Origin: Saccharicrinis sp963677655
Lineage (GTDB): Bacteria; Bacteroidota; Bacteroidia; Bacteroidales; Marinilabiliaceae
Direction: 5' to 3' (one strand)
Length of the DNA: 64,000 nt
Assembly (NCBI GenBank): GCA_963677655.1
Contig: OY782088.1
Both the position numbers and the translations under genes were made by a program. Positions within the stretch are counted from its first letter, which is position 1, and every line of letters begins with the position of its first letter. The notes below the pieces were generated by a model. The model was not told the origin of the DNA. It saw only the letters and a list, made by a program, of their open reading frames with translations, and did not search any database. Below, piece after piece: positions 54,372 through 63,977 of this stretch.

Positions 54372-57110
54372 TTATTCTATTTGATAATTATAAAGGTAAT
54401 TATTATCCCCGCCAACAATGAGATTAAATTGACTGCTGGAAGATGTTAAAAATCCAATACTAAATCGAGATTTACCTTTTAAAGGAAAGTTTTTATAAAT
54501 ACTTCCACTATTATTAAATAGATATATCTTTTGATTTTTTTCATCATAAACACCAATCTTAATATTAGATGAAGAAAAATAATATAAGTCTGCTATTAAG
54601 GATATATTTCCCTCAATTTCTTTTGAAAATATTTTATTTCCTTTATTTGAATATAGATTTAAACCATCATGGGTTAATAGTAATATCTCATTACCTGGCT
54701 TATTTGAGATATTGCTATATGTAAAGTAATGATCTTCATCTGAATCATTTAATTTGAGAGTACGAACATTTCCATCAGATAAATTAATAATTCTTGCATT
54801 TCCAATAATATCAGATGTTATAATAGATGAGTTGTCATATTGATAAAAAAGGCTGTTTTTATTTCTTATAAAATCATTTTTTATTGTTACTCTATTTTTA
54901 CCTCTTCTATTTAATATGTAGTTTCTTTTTTCATCAGAAAATACAATATAATCTTTATTGTTAAGTCTAAAGAATTGAATAGGATTTTTGACAATACCTT
55001 CAGTTGTTTTAGCTTTCCAACCATTTATTTGTTTACCTGTTTTATCATACACATATGTTTCTTTATTATTACAAGCTACAAATATCCTATAGTTTCTGTT
55101 ATTGTCATAATCAAAAAGAGCAATACCATTAGTTGCTTCATGACTTAGGTTTACGGGGTATTTTTCCACAGGATTTCCATTTCTATCTATTAAATAGATC
55201 CTGTCCTTAGTATTGAATAAGTATTGAAGTTTATTATTTCTATAATAATCAATCTGAAATATTTCACTTAATATTGGATTATTAAGTTTTCTCTGCCAAA
55301 GTATTTTTCCATTATTAGCAATTAGATATAAGATATTTGATTTGTCTTGAACTAATATTTCTTTTTCTTTGGTATAATGGTTAATTACTAAACTGGGTTT
55401 TGAGAAAATTGTGCTGTCTAATCCACTTTGCCAAACAGTTCTAGGTTCATTTTCTCTTATTGGTAAATACTTTAGGCAAGAATTGGTATAAAGCAAATTA
55501 TTAGCATTGGAGAATTGTATTCCTATTCCATAAAACTTAGTGAGAATTTCTTTTTGCTCTTTATTTGGATTTAATATACTTATATCTGATTCATTGGGTA
55601 AAATTGAAGATATTTTGGATAAATCAATATAAACGAATACGTTTTCTTTGTATGAAAAGTTCTCACTAAACTGTTGGTAATATTTACTATGATATAATGT
55701 TTTTTTAAGCTCAAAAGAGTAAATAATTGATTTGAGGGAATTAATTGTATTTGCAAATACTAAATAATTATCAATAAACGTAAAAAATTTTGTTGGTGGA
55801 TTTGGGAAAAATTGATTAAAAATATGTTTAATTCCATCTATTTTATCCGATGTATAAATAGGGAAAGTAGTTTCTTTATCAAGGTCGTATTTAGATGATG
55901 GTTTAATAAGTGTGTTAGTTATTTTGTTTAAGGTTTTTAAAGTTTTTGATTTACTAACAGTTTTAATAAGTAAATATTTACCTTCTTCTTTGTTAGTAGA
56001 AGTATTTGCTGTGTAGGCCAATGCAAATTCATCTTCTAGTATGTTAAATATTTGTTCTTTGTATTCTTTACTATCAATGTTAACAGATAAAGATTGTAGT
56101 TTTTTATTAAAAGATGATAGATTTCCGGATGACTTTAGAAAACTATTTAAGTTTTCTAAAAGTAATTCACTGTCATCAATGGTATAGCTTAAAAAGAAAG
56201 ATGTATTTGAAGGTAAAAACTTACTTATTTTGGATACAGAAGGATCAATACCTTTTAATATAAAATTTAATTTTTCTCGTTCTTTTGAAGGATGTATAAA
56301 TCCATTAATACTAATAATATCTTTGTTGACATTAATATCTAATTCTCCCCAATTTCCAACCTTATTTAGAACTGTAGAACCACCTTTAAATTCTTTAGTA
56401 AGAATGTCACTTAAAAAGTTAGCAGTATGTTTGAAATTTATAAATAGATTTAAATCACTATTATTTCCAACAGTTTTATATAGTTTATTAAATGTATCAT
56501 CTTGTTCTAGAGAAAATTCAGTATCTAATTGTCTAATTGATTTTTCAAGAATTAAAGATGATGGACTAATAATTAATAAACCAGTGTCAAATGATAAAAA
56601 AAGTTCATAATTTTCTTCCTTGTCCTTTATTTTATAAATAGAAGTTGAATTATATTTTCTTTGATTTATTATCCATTTTTGAGATGTGTTGTCTAATAAA
56701 AATGTACTAATATCTTTATATTCAGCTTTGTTGTTAATTTCATAAATAAATAAAGGGGTAAATGATTTCTTTCCTTCTTTATGAAAAGATATTGTTAATG
56801 GTTTTCTTTTTAATTTATCGAAGATATCCTGGTTGTAAAAGTAAGAACTATCTAATTTTTGAGTAACGTTATAAAAGGATTGAAACCATTCAAAACAATA
56901 AAGGTCGTCGCGATATTCTATTTTATTATTAATGTATTCGAGTATGTTATCTGGATTATCAACTTTTAAAATTAACGAAACATCTGTTGGAATACCTTTT
57001 ATTGCATGATTATTTTTATAGTTTTTAAAACTATGTAAATAAAAATACGAGTATAATAAAATACCTGCTAATACAATACAAATTGAAATTGTAAGAATCT
57101 TTTTATGCAT
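54372..57110 (-). CDS. Large envelope protein, DUF3352-like plus propeller-like domain
   Basis: This 912-residue protein has an N-terminal membrane anchor (residues 5-25) and an extracytoplasmic part. Residues 40-500 resemble DUF3352-type proteins (IPTDVSLILKVDNP, then repeated SSFFLSY- and NYLVFAN-like segments). Residues 515-912 show repeated strands of the form ILYLIANNGKILWQRKL, IYLIDRNGNPV, TYVYDKTGKQING and LNLYSNKGNKIFSKE, as in PQQ-like or VCBS-like propellers. No catalytic residues are evident. It lies 65 bases downstream of porZ on the same strand. A structural or sensing role in the periplasm is likely, but not known. Confidence 0.7.
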   Translation of the reverse strand: MHKKILTISICIVLAGILLYSYFYLHSFKNYKNNHAIKGIPTDVSLILKVDNPDNILEYINNKIEYRDDLYCFEWFQSFYNVTQKLDSSYFYNQDIFDKLKRKPLTISFHKEGKKSFTPLFIYEINNKAEYKDISTFLLDNTSQKWIINQRKYNSTSIYKIKDKEENYELFLSFDTGLLIISPSSLILEKSIRQLDTEFSLEQDDTFNKLYKTVGNNSDLNLFINFKHTANFLSDILTKEFKGGSTVLNKVGNWGELDINVNKDIISINGFIHPSKEREKLNFILKGIDPSVSKISKFLPSNTSFFLSYTIDDSELLLENLNSFLKSSGNLSSFNKKLQSLSVNIDSKEYKEQIFNILEDEFALAYTANTSTNKEEGKYLLIKTVSKSKTLKTLNKITNTLIKPSSKYDLDKETTFPIYTSDKIDGIKHIFNQFFPNPPTKFFTFIDNYLVFANTINSLKSIIYSFELKKTLYHSKYYQQFSENFSYKENVFVYIDLSKISSILPNESDISILNPNKEQKEILTKFYGIGIQFSNANNLLYTNSCLKYLPIRENEPRTVWQSGLDSTIFSKPSLVINHYTKEKEILVQDKSNILYLIANNGKILWQRKLNNPILSEIFQIDYYRNNKLQYLFNTKDRIYLIDRNGNPVEKYPVNLSHEATNGIALFDYDNNRNYRIFVACNNKETYVYDKTGKQINGWKAKTTEGIVKNPIQFFRLNNKDYIVFSDEKRNYILNRRGKNRVTIKNDFIRNKNSLFYQYDNSSIITSDIIGNARIINLSDGNVRTLKLNDSDEDHYFTYSNISNKPGNEILLLTHDGLNLYSNKGNKIFSKEIEGNISLIADLYYFSSSNIKIGVYDEKNQKIYLFNNSGSIYKNFPLKGKSRFSIGFLTSSSSQFNLIVGGDNNYLYNYQIE

Positions 57111-57175
57111 GTAGTTCTTATATTTTGTTTTTCACAAAAATAATTGGCCTGAATGAAAAATAAAAATATGATATT

Positions 57176-59605
57176 TTATCTGACTATCATGATTTTAGTT
57201 GCTAGTGATTTTTCTCCTTCTTCATTTGTTGCAAAAACTAGATATACTCCACTTGAAACTTTTTTGTTGTTTAAGTTTCTTCCATTCCAAACAACTTGTC
57301 CGCCATCTGAAGTTGTTTTATAAACAAGTTTTCCCGAAATGTCTGTTATAATTGTAGTTGAGTTTTCTATTAACCCTCTAATTGTAATGACACCTTCATA
57401 ACCTGGTTTAACAGGATTAGGGAAAGCGGTAACAGAATTGTAAGATTCTTTTCCCTCTGTAGCTGTACCTATATATGAAACAATTCCTTTGTTTGTTGCA
57501 ATAAATACCTCACCATTTTCAGGATTAATACTTATACTATTTATCATGTTTGATATTAAGGGACTGTTATCAGTTGTAAAATGGTTGATAGTTTCTGTAC
57601 CATCCTCAGAAACAAGATAAACTCCATTTTGTGTTCCAAACCATTTTCTGTTTGCACCATCTATTGCTATAGCTGATATTTTTTCATTATCCAATAGGTA
57701 ATCAGCTAATCCAGTTCCATCATTTCTGGGAACAAGGATTTTTGAGGCATAAGGATTTTCTTCTTCAAAAATATCTTGAGGTCTGTAATATACTATAGGA
57801 CCTTCTTCTGTTCCAATCCATATATAACCATTTTTGTCTTCAATCATACAAAGAAGTTTTGATGAAATCGTTTCTCCGTCTTCATCTAAAACGTTGACAT
57901 CAGAATATCTTGAGTCATTAAATGTAATGTTCCTTGGATTTTTCGGACCTCTATAAGTATCATCACTAGAGTCATAAGGTGTATCGTTTATGTCTGTCAT
58001 AAAAAGTCCATCTGGATCTGTTGATGTAATTGCCCATATATCTCCCCAGCTTGTAAATATTAAATTTTGTAACCATGCTTGCTCTTCAGGATCATCATAA
58101 GGTAAATAGTCATATTGAATCCATTCTGATTTATCATCGCTTACATTATATGGTTTAATTACTATCGGGTATGAAACTTCTTGATTACAGGCATATAAAT
58201 TACCTGAATTATCAACAACTAAACTATTTATTAAAACCCAGTCACTTGCATATGGATTTGAACCATCAAAAACAACTTGTAATCCACTATTGTCAATATA
58301 ATAATGATTAATTATTTCGTTGTTTAATAATTCATATATTCCATGTCTTGCACTTGAAATATATAATCTATTTTTATTAGTTGGATCAACAGCAATATCA
58401 CTTAAATTAATTGTATTTATATTGTAATTAGTAGTGCCATTGTTATAAGTAAATGAAAAATAAGGTTCGTTATTTTTATTTAAGATTTTCCAACCATCTA
58501 GTGTTAATATTGAACAGATTGCAGGCGTAGAAAGAGGTGTACGTTGATGTGGTAAACCATTTATTGAATAAAGATTATTATTTGTATATAATAATTTTGT
58601 AGAAGCATTTGTACCTGGTCCGTCAGGTAATATTTGTAAATCATAGCTTTCATCTACTTTAATCATTCCATTTTCACTATCACCAATCCAAATTTCTTCA
58701 TTATCATCAATTAGTACACAATTACATTGCATATCAATCTTTGTATCTTCTATTTGATATTCAGAAATGGTTTGAAAAGGTATTAGATTGTTGTAAAAGA
58801 GCTCTATTTTGTTTTGAAGAACAATTGCAAAATCGTTGTTAAAAGCTTCTAGTTTTACAAAATTGCTACTGCTATGAATTTTGTTCCAATTACCATTTGC
58901 GTAATGAAATGTTTCATAGCTACTATTATTTAGTTTTGTTGTGATGATTTCATTATTAACCGAAATTACACCAGAAAATTGAGCAGTATAATCAGAAGTA
59001 TACTCCCAGGTTTCATAAAATGATAATGAACTGCTATTTATTGGAGCTTTCCTTAAGCCTGATTCTGTTGCGGCATAAATTGAATCTGAAGTATGAGCAA
59101 TTTGGTTAACTACTACTGAGGTAGCATCGTTTCCTATATAATAAAAGTCAGAGATTTCAAGTTTATTATAGTCAACTACAAGAATACCAAAATCTGTAGC
59201 ACAATAAGCAAGATCATTGAAAAAATCAATGTGATTTATTCTTTTACTAATTGTTAATGATTTTATTTTTAAATCTGGGATATTATCAATATTACCATTT
59301 TCAAAAATGTCAATATTACCGTTCTCATATCCAATAAAGATTTTGTTGGAATTAGGAATTCTTTTTATTGTTGCAATATCAGCATCATTTAAACCATTTA
59401 TTTTTGTGTACTTCTGAATGTTATATTCTTCTGTATCATACGTAAATATTCCGAAATCTGTAGCGGCATAAATGGTATTGTTTACTTTTTCGATATTAAG
59501 TACGTTTGAAAAACTTAGATATTCATGCCATTCTCCAATAGCATCTTGAGTAAATGATTTAATATAAACAAATAAAGTAAAACAAAGCAATAAAAGATAT
59601 TTCAT
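57176..59605 (-). CDS. porZ: Type IX secretion system component PorZ
   Basis: This 809-residue protein has a signal peptide (1-20), two seven-bladed-type beta-propeller regions with two-component-regulator-propeller repeats (IYAATDFGIFTY, LAYCATDFGILVV, IWIGDSENGMIKV, YIWIGTEEGPIVY, KWFGTQNGVYLV), and a C-terminal sorting-domain-like fold from about residue 725 (VTAFPNPVKPGYEG, ending SLATKIMIVR). This is the layout of PorZ, a surface protein of the T9SS attachment complex that in Porphyromonas binds anionic LPS and works with the sortase PorU. Its presence shows that the organism belongs to the T9SS-bearing Bacteroidota. Confidence 0.87.
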   Translation of the reverse strand: MKYLLLLCFTLFVYIKSFTQDAIGEWHEYLSFSNVLNIEKVNNTIYAATDFGIFTYDTEEYNIQKYTKINGLNDADIATIKRIPNSNKIFIGYENGNIDIFENGNIDNIPDLKIKSLTISKRINHIDFFNDLAYCATDFGILVVDYNKLEISDFYYIGNDATSVVVNQIAHTSDSIYAATESGLRKAPINSSSLSFYETWEYTSDYTAQFSGVISVNNEIITTKLNNSSYETFHYANGNWNKIHSSSNFVKLEAFNNDFAIVLQNKIELFYNNLIPFQTISEYQIEDTKIDMQCNCVLIDDNEEIWIGDSENGMIKVDESYDLQILPDGPGTNASTKLLYTNNNLYSINGLPHQRTPLSTPAICSILTLDGWKILNKNNEPYFSFTYNNGTTNYNINTINLSDIAVDPTNKNRLYISSARHGIYELLNNEIINHYYIDNSGLQVVFDGSNPYASDWVLINSLVVDNSGNLYACNQEVSYPIVIKPYNVSDDKSEWIQYDYLPYDDPEEQAWLQNLIFTSWGDIWAITSTDPDGLFMTDINDTPYDSSDDTYRGPKNPRNITFNDSRYSDVNVLDEDGETISSKLLCMIEDKNGYIWIGTEEGPIVYYRPQDIFEEENPYASKILVPRNDGTGLADYLLDNEKISAIAIDGANRKWFGTQNGVYLVSEDGTETINHFTTDNSPLISNMINSISINPENGEVFIATNKGIVSYIGTATEGKESYNSVTAFPNPVKPGYEGVITIRGLIENSTTIITDISGKLVYKTTSDGGQVVWNGRNLNNKKVSSGVYLVFATNEEGEKSLATKIMIVR

Positions 59606-59655
59606 GCTACTAATTATTTAATGATAAATTTTATTTCTTTAATGATTATAAAGAG

Positions 59656-60246
59656 TTATTTGTTCGATATAAATTGTGTATTTAAAAATTCTACTAATTT
59701 TTTTACAGCATTACCTCGATGGCTTATTTTATTTTTCTCATTAATATCTAGTTCTGCAAAAGTTTTAGTAAAACCATTGGGAGTAAAAATAGGATCATAT
59801 CCAAATCCTTTATTACCAGATTCATGTTCTTCTATTTTGCCATTTACAATACCTTCAAATTGATATTCTTCATTATTAATTATTAAAGAAATAACAGTTC
59901 TAAATCTGGCATTTCGGTTTTCTATTCCCTTCATATCCTTAAGTACCTTTGCCATATTTTTTTTTGCATCTTTGTCTTCTCCTGCATATCTCGCACTATA
60001 AACTCCAGGTGCACCATTTAGAGCTTCAATTTCAAGACCTGTATCGTCAGAGAAACAGTTTATTTTATACTTTTTATAAATATAGGATGATTTCTGTGAT
60101 GCATTAACTTCTAATGTTTTTCCTGTTTCAGGAATATCTTCATTACAGTTAATATCAGATAAGCTTTTTAGCTTAATAGAATTGTCTAGTAAATTCTTTA
60201 ATTCAGTAAGTTTATTTTCGTTGTTTGTAGCAAAAACTAATTCCAT
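59656..60246 (-). CDS. rdgB: Non-canonical purine NTP pyrophosphatase RdgB/HAM1
   Basis: This 196-residue protein has the N-terminal FATNNENKLTELKNLL motif, the catalytic SDDTGLEIEALNGAPGVYSARYAG block and the C-terminal SHRGNAVKKL. It hydrolyses dITP, ITP and XTP to monophosphates, which keeps damaged purines out of nucleic acids. It has the usual length and all motifs. It lies upstream of porZ on the same strand, 50 bases away. Confidence 0.95.
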   Translation of the reverse strand: MELVFATNNENKLTELKNLLDNSIKLKSLSDINCNEDIPETGKTLEVNASQKSSYIYKKYKINCFSDDTGLEIEALNGAPGVYSARYAGEDKDAKKNMAKVLKDMKGIENRNARFRTVISLIINNEEYQFEGIVNGKIEEHESGNKGFGYDPIFTPNGFTKTFAELDINEKNKISHRGNAVKKLVEFLNTQFISNK

Positions 60247-60303
60247 ATATCTTTTAAGTATTTTAATATAAACGTATTATTGTTTGTAAAATTATTTTTT
60301 TAT

Positions 60304-60335
60304 TAAAAAAAAACAACGACCATTGGTCGTTGTTT
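60304..60335 (-). terminator. Terminator after the universal stress protein gene
   Basis: AAACAACGACC (60311-60321) and GGTCGTTGTTT (60325-60335) form a perfect 11-base stem with a 3-base loop. On the minus strand it is followed by a run of about nine T. It lies 25 bases after the stop codon of the stress protein gene. Confidence 0.85.
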
Positions 60336-60360
60336 AAACTAATATGTATAAATAATTTTA

Positions 60361-61194
60361 TCAACCAAAACCACCGTAACCATATTTCATTAAATCGGTA
60401 CGTGGATTAATTACTAACACTGGAATTTTAGAATCGTTAGCAATGATTTGCTGTTCGTTTGCACCAAGAACATAATCATGAAATGCAATATCTCTTGTAG
60501 TCATAATTATAATTCCACTAGCTTCGATTTTTTTTGCAAAATTAATGGTTTCATGAGAAAAAGAACCTTGACCTTCTGAAAGGCTTAGTTCATATTCAAT
60601 ACCTTTTTCTGTCAAAAAGTTTTTACAAAAAACAAGATTTGCCTTTGTTCTTGGTTCCAATGCTCCATCCTTACCAGAAGAACTAAATAAATATATTTTA
60701 GTATTTAAAAAGTTAGAAATGAATTCTGCCCAATGTAATTTTTCTTTATTTTCGCTTCTAAAATCAACTGGAAAAACCATTTTTCTAACAGGTGTCTTAG
60801 AGGGAGAATCTTGAACCACGAAATATGGAATTTTAGAGCCTACAATAACCTTTAGAGCCCAGCTACCTGTAAGTTTTTGTAATCCTTTAATTCCATGAGT
60901 ACCCATTACAATAAGCATAGCTTCTATTTCTTCAGCTACTTGGTTTATTGTTTTAAATATAGTTCCTTCCCTTACAATAGTGTTTGGTTTTACACCATAT
61001 TTTTCATTGATTTTATCTACTTCTTCAGAAAGTTTATTAGTTAGATTTTTAATTTCACTTTCTTTTTTAGCAACATTTAATAAGTAGATAGCAATGTTTT
61101 TATCTTTCGAAAAAACAATGGCATGTTCTACTGCATGCATTGCCATATCTGTAAAATCATAAGGTACAAGTATTATCCTTTTTGAATTTTCCAT
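60361..61194 (-). CDS. Universal stress protein, two-domain
   Basis: The 277 residues comprise two UspA-type domains. The first carries the ATP-binding loop pattern GTHGIKGLQKLTGSWALKVI (Gly-x2-Gly-x9-Gly-like) and starts VPYDFTDMAMHAVEHA. The second (from about 140, MVFPVDFRSENKEKLHWAEF) has a less typical loop, TTRDIAFHDYVLGANEQQII. Usp proteins bind nucleotides and support stress survival by unclear means. It is divergent from the adenylate cyclase gene, with about 90 bases between the likely starts. Confidence 0.88.
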   Translation of the reverse strand: MENSKRIILVPYDFTDMAMHAVEHAIVFSKDKNIAIYLLNVAKKESEIKNLTNKLSEEVDKINEKYGVKPNTIVREGTIFKTINQVAEEIEAMLIVMGTHGIKGLQKLTGSWALKVIVGSKIPYFVVQDSPSKTPVRKMVFPVDFRSENKEKLHWAEFISNFLNTKIYLFSSSGKDGALEPRTKANLVFCKNFLTEKGIEYELSLSEGQGSFSHETINFAKKIEASGIIIMTTRDIAFHDYVLGANEQQIIANDSKIPVLVINPRTDLMKYGYGGFG

Positions 61195-61240
61195 ATATAC
61201 TAATTAAAAAACAAAGGTTCATTTTGCGAAATAAATATAC

Positions 61241-61248
61241 TACTTTTG
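61241..61248 (+). promoter_or_regulatory. Putative -7 box of the adenylate cyclase gene
   Basis: TACTTTTG matches TAnnTTTG exactly. A partial -33 element (TTC at 61218-61220) lies 20 bases upstream. Transcription from here would start near 61255, so the protein cannot begin at the TTG at 61182. This supports the GTG at 61287 as start. Confidence 0.45.
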
Positions 61249-61286
61249 ATATAAAAAATGTAATTTATAATAAAAAACAAAAACTA

Positions 61287-63098
61287 GTGATTGGTAAAAG
61301 TAAAGATATATGCATTTATACGTTTGGCTCAATAGCATTTATCTGTTTCAATATTCTTTTGTGTATTAGAACTTATGGATCTATAAGTAATAAAAATGCT
61401 GATCATATTATACAGAATATTATAATCTCGGGAGATACTATTTATCAAAAATCTATTTCAAATAATTTTACAGTACAGGCATTAGATGATGATTTTATAC
61501 AAATTGATTTTTTTAATTCTTCCGAGATAAAAGAAAAGTATAAGTTTTATCTTAAAGGATTTGAAGAAGTTCCCCAAAAATTTACGTATAAAAATAGTTG
61601 TACATATTATAAGTTAGAGAAAGGAGAATACAACTTTATTATTCAATCTGGTGATAGAAAAGAAGAATTTAAGATAATAGTAAGAAGTGGTACTAATCGA
61701 TACATTATATCAAGTATAATACTTATAATATTTGTAATCGGTTTTTTTGTTATTATAAAAATAGGTGTTATAGATTTTTTCAATAAAAAAGTTAGTGATT
61801 GGCATCAAGATTCCGTAGCCCCTTTGTTTAAAAAATATTTAAAGCCCAAAATTGAGATAAGTGAAGAGGAAAATAAACAATTAACTCACAAAATTTCTGT
61901 AAAGTACGATAAGGCTACTGTTCTATTTGCAGATATTCAGGGTTTTACTAAAATTGTGGAACATTTAAATCCAGAAACATTAATTGATGAATTAGATAGG
62001 TTTTTTGTATTTTTTGATGAGGTTGCTGATAAGCATGGAATTGAAAAAATAAAAACTATTGGAGATGCATATATGTGTGCCGGAGGATTACCCGAGAAAA
62101 ATAGTACTAATCCCATAGAAGTTGTTTTGGCTGCTCTTGAAATGCAATCTTATATGCAAAAATCAAAACATAGTTCTCAAGCTAATTCTGATGAATTTTG
62201 GAAATTAAGAATAGGGATTCATACAGGACCTGTTATTTCTGGTGTTATAGGACGAAAAAAACTTTCTTTTGATATTTGGGGAGATACTGTTAATATTGCA
62301 AGCAGGATGGAATCTTCAGGTGTTGGAGGTAAGATTAACGTTTCTGGAATAACTTATCGGTTAGTAAAAGATTTTTTTACTTGTGAATATAGAGGTAAGA
62401 TGCCTATTAAGTATAAGGGAGAAACAGATATGTATTTTGTAACAGGTATTGAGCCTAGTCTTAGTGTTGATGGGGAAGGGATAATTCCAAATGAAGTTTT
62501 TAAGATTAAACTTCAGTGGATTAGATATAACGATTTGGAAGAATTGGTTTTGAATCAATTAAAAGAAGAGTTGCCATCTTATTTAAAATATCATAATGTA
62601 AAACATACAATAGATGTATGTACACAAGTTGAAGTAATTGGCCGAGCTGAAGGTTTGAATAGTAAAGAACTTTTGTTAGTTAAAACAGCCGCTCTGTTTC
62701 ATGATACCGGATATATGGTTGATCCTGTTAAACATGAAATTCAAAGTGCTCGTATAGCGCGAGAAATACTTCCAAAGTATAATTATAGTAGTAGTGAAAT
62801 AGAAGCTATCAATCAACTTATAATGGCAACAGAAATGAATTTTGAACCAAAATTATTAATGGAAAAAATTATAAAAGACGCAGATTTAGATTATTTAGGA
62901 AGAGCCGATTTTATTCCGTTATCAGAAAAACTTTGGGAAGAAGTAAATCATTTTAATGGGAAGTTGTCACAGCGAGAGTGGAACAAAAAGCAATTTGATT
63001 TTATTTCAAAACATGTTTATTATACAAACACAGCCAGAAGTTTAAGGCAAGTTAACAAAGAAATTCAGTTAAGGAAAATAAAGGAGTTTTTGGTGTGA
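61287..63098 (+). CDS. Membrane adenylate cyclase (class III) fused to HD domain
   Basis: From the GTG at 61287 the product has 603 residues. A first helix (about 10-28) is followed by a short periplasmic domain resembling a Y_Y_Y sensor end (FYLKGFEEVPQKFTYKN, YKLEKGEYNFII) and a second helix (about 140-160). The class III cyclase domain comes next: FADIQGFTKI and KTIGDAYM hold the metal-binding Asp residues, and WGDTVNIASRMESSG carries the Asp typical of ATP specificity. The C-terminal HD domain (YHNVKHTIDV, LFHDTGYM, DADLDYLGR) has the His and Asp set of metal phosphohydrolases. It could both make and degrade a cyclic nucleotide. A longer frame from 61182 would overlap the stress protein start and lacks support. 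Confidence 0.88.
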   Translation: MIGKSKDICIYTFGSIAFICFNILLCIRTYGSISNKNADHIIQNIIISGDTIYQKSISNNFTVQALDDDFIQIDFFNSSEIKEKYKFYLKGFEEVPQKFTYKNSCTYYKLEKGEYNFIIQSGDRKEEFKIIVRSGTNRYIISSIILIIFVIGFFVIIKIGVIDFFNKKVSDWHQDSVAPLFKKYLKPKIEISEEENKQLTHKISVKYDKATVLFADIQGFTKIVEHLNPETLIDELDRFFVFFDEVADKHGIEKIKTIGDAYMCAGGLPEKNSTNPIEVVLAALEMQSYMQKSKHSSQANSDEFWKLRIGIHTGPVISGVIGRKKLSFDIWGDTVNIASRMESSGVGGKINVSGITYRLVKDFFTCEYRGKMPIKYKGETDMYFVTGIEPSLSVDGEGIIPNEVFKIKLQWIRYNDLEELVLNQLKEELPSYLKYHNVKHTIDVCTQVEVIGRAEGLNSKELLLVKTAALFHDTGYMVDPVKHEIQSARIAREILPKYNYSSSEIEAINQLIMATEMNFEPKLLMEKIIKDADLDYLGRADFIPLSEKLWEEVNHFNGKLSQREWNKKQFDFISKHVYYTNTARSLRQVNKEIQLRKIKEFLV

Positions 63099-63137
63099 AT
63101 AATTCTTCTTTGTTTTTATAAATGAATAATCCTAAAT

Positions 63138-63145
63138 TAGATTTG
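63138..63145 (+). promoter_or_regulatory. Putative -7 box of the bactofilin gene
   Basis: TAGATTTG matches TAnnTTTG exactly, in the 114-base gap before the bactofilin gene. The nearest upstream TTTG (63109-63112) is 25 bases away, longer than usual. Weak support. Confidence 0.35.
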
Positions 63146-63212
63146 TTTATTTTTTTGTTTTCTTTGAAACTTCAAATCATAATTAAACGTAACAGATAAA
63201 TATTTAAAAAAA

Positions 63213-63596
63213 ATGGCTAAATCATACGAACCAGAAAATAAGCTACCAAACATGATTGGCTCTGGGACTAAAATCTCAGGTAATATTGAAACCAATGGTG
63301 ATATTAGGATAGATGGAGAAATTGAAGGTAATATTTTTTCGAAAGGAAAAGTAGTTGTAGGTCCTAATGGTAAAGTTAAAGGAGAAGTTAATTGTGCTAA
63401 TTCTGAAGTTTCTGGAAATATTGAAGGAAAAATTTTAGTTAGTGAGTTATTATCTCTTAAAGCTTCTTCTAAATTATTAGGTGATATTATAACTTCAAAA
63501 TTAACAATTGAACCAGGGGCAATATTTACTGGTAAGTGTGAAATGGGTGGTAAGGCTGGAAATGCTCAAACTGCAGAAAATACAAAAAAACAATAA
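63213..63596 (+). CDS. Bactofilin (polymer-forming cytoskeletal protein)
   Basis: This 127-residue protein has the bactofilin beta-helix at about residues 14-115, made of short repeats rich in Gly, Ile and Val (GTKISGNIETNGDIRIDGEIEG, then KVVVGPNGKVKGEV, VSGNIEGKI). The flexible ends are polar. Bactofilins self-assemble into filaments that place cell-wall or envelope machinery. In Bacteroidota a bactofilin gene commonly stands just before the ATP synthase F0 genes, as seems to be the case here. Confidence 0.92.
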   Translation: MAKSYEPENKLPNMIGSGTKISGNIETNGDIRIDGEIEGNIFSKGKVVVGPNGKVKGEVNCANSEVSGNIEGKILVSELLSLKASSKLLGDIITSKLTIEPGAIFTGKCEMGGKAGNAQTAENTKKQ

Positions 63597-63977
63597 GTGA
63601 TTGACAAAAAATTATTCATAGAATTAGGAAAATTTATAATTTTTGCACTTATAATTTACTTGTTGAATTATCTTATTATTAATTATTTTCATGAGAATTT
63701 AATTAATGAGGTTCATGTTATACAGGTGTTTTGTGTTCTCTTGTTTGGAGGAATGATTTTAACATCAAAGGTGCTTGCAAATTTAGTTCCTAATTTTATT
63801 ATTTTTGTTTTACTTGCATTTATAGGCATAAAAATAGTTGCTGCAGCACTTTTTGTTTTTGTATTAGTTGAATTTTCAGAGGATAACGAGAACCATATTG
63901 TTCTTGTATTTATGACAAATTATTTTTTACACCTTATATATTCTACAAAGAAAATAGTTGGTTATATTCAAAATTGA
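63597..63977 (+). CDS. Small membrane protein, AtpI-like
   Basis: This 126-residue protein has four predicted membrane helices (about 10-28, 40-58, 68-90, 100-120), with a Lys residue in helix 3 (IGIKIVAA). It starts with GTG directly after the bactofilin stop, so translation is coupled. Size, topology and position before what should be atpB fit an ATP synthase I-like assembly protein of Bacteroidota. Sequence similarity to AtpI is too weak to be sure. The window ends 23 bases after its stop codon. Confidence 0.68.
   Translation: MIDKKLFIELGKFIIFALIIYLLNYLIINYFHENLINEVHVIQVFCVLLFGGMILTSKVLANLVPNFIIFVLLAFIGIKIVAAALFVFVLVEFSEDNENHIVLVFMTNYFLHLIYSTKKIVGYIQN

Noticed and set aside
61182..61286. 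N-terminal extension of the cyclase from a TTG start
   Set aside because: It overlaps the start of the stress protein gene, lies upstream of and across the likely -7 box, and encodes no recognisable segment.
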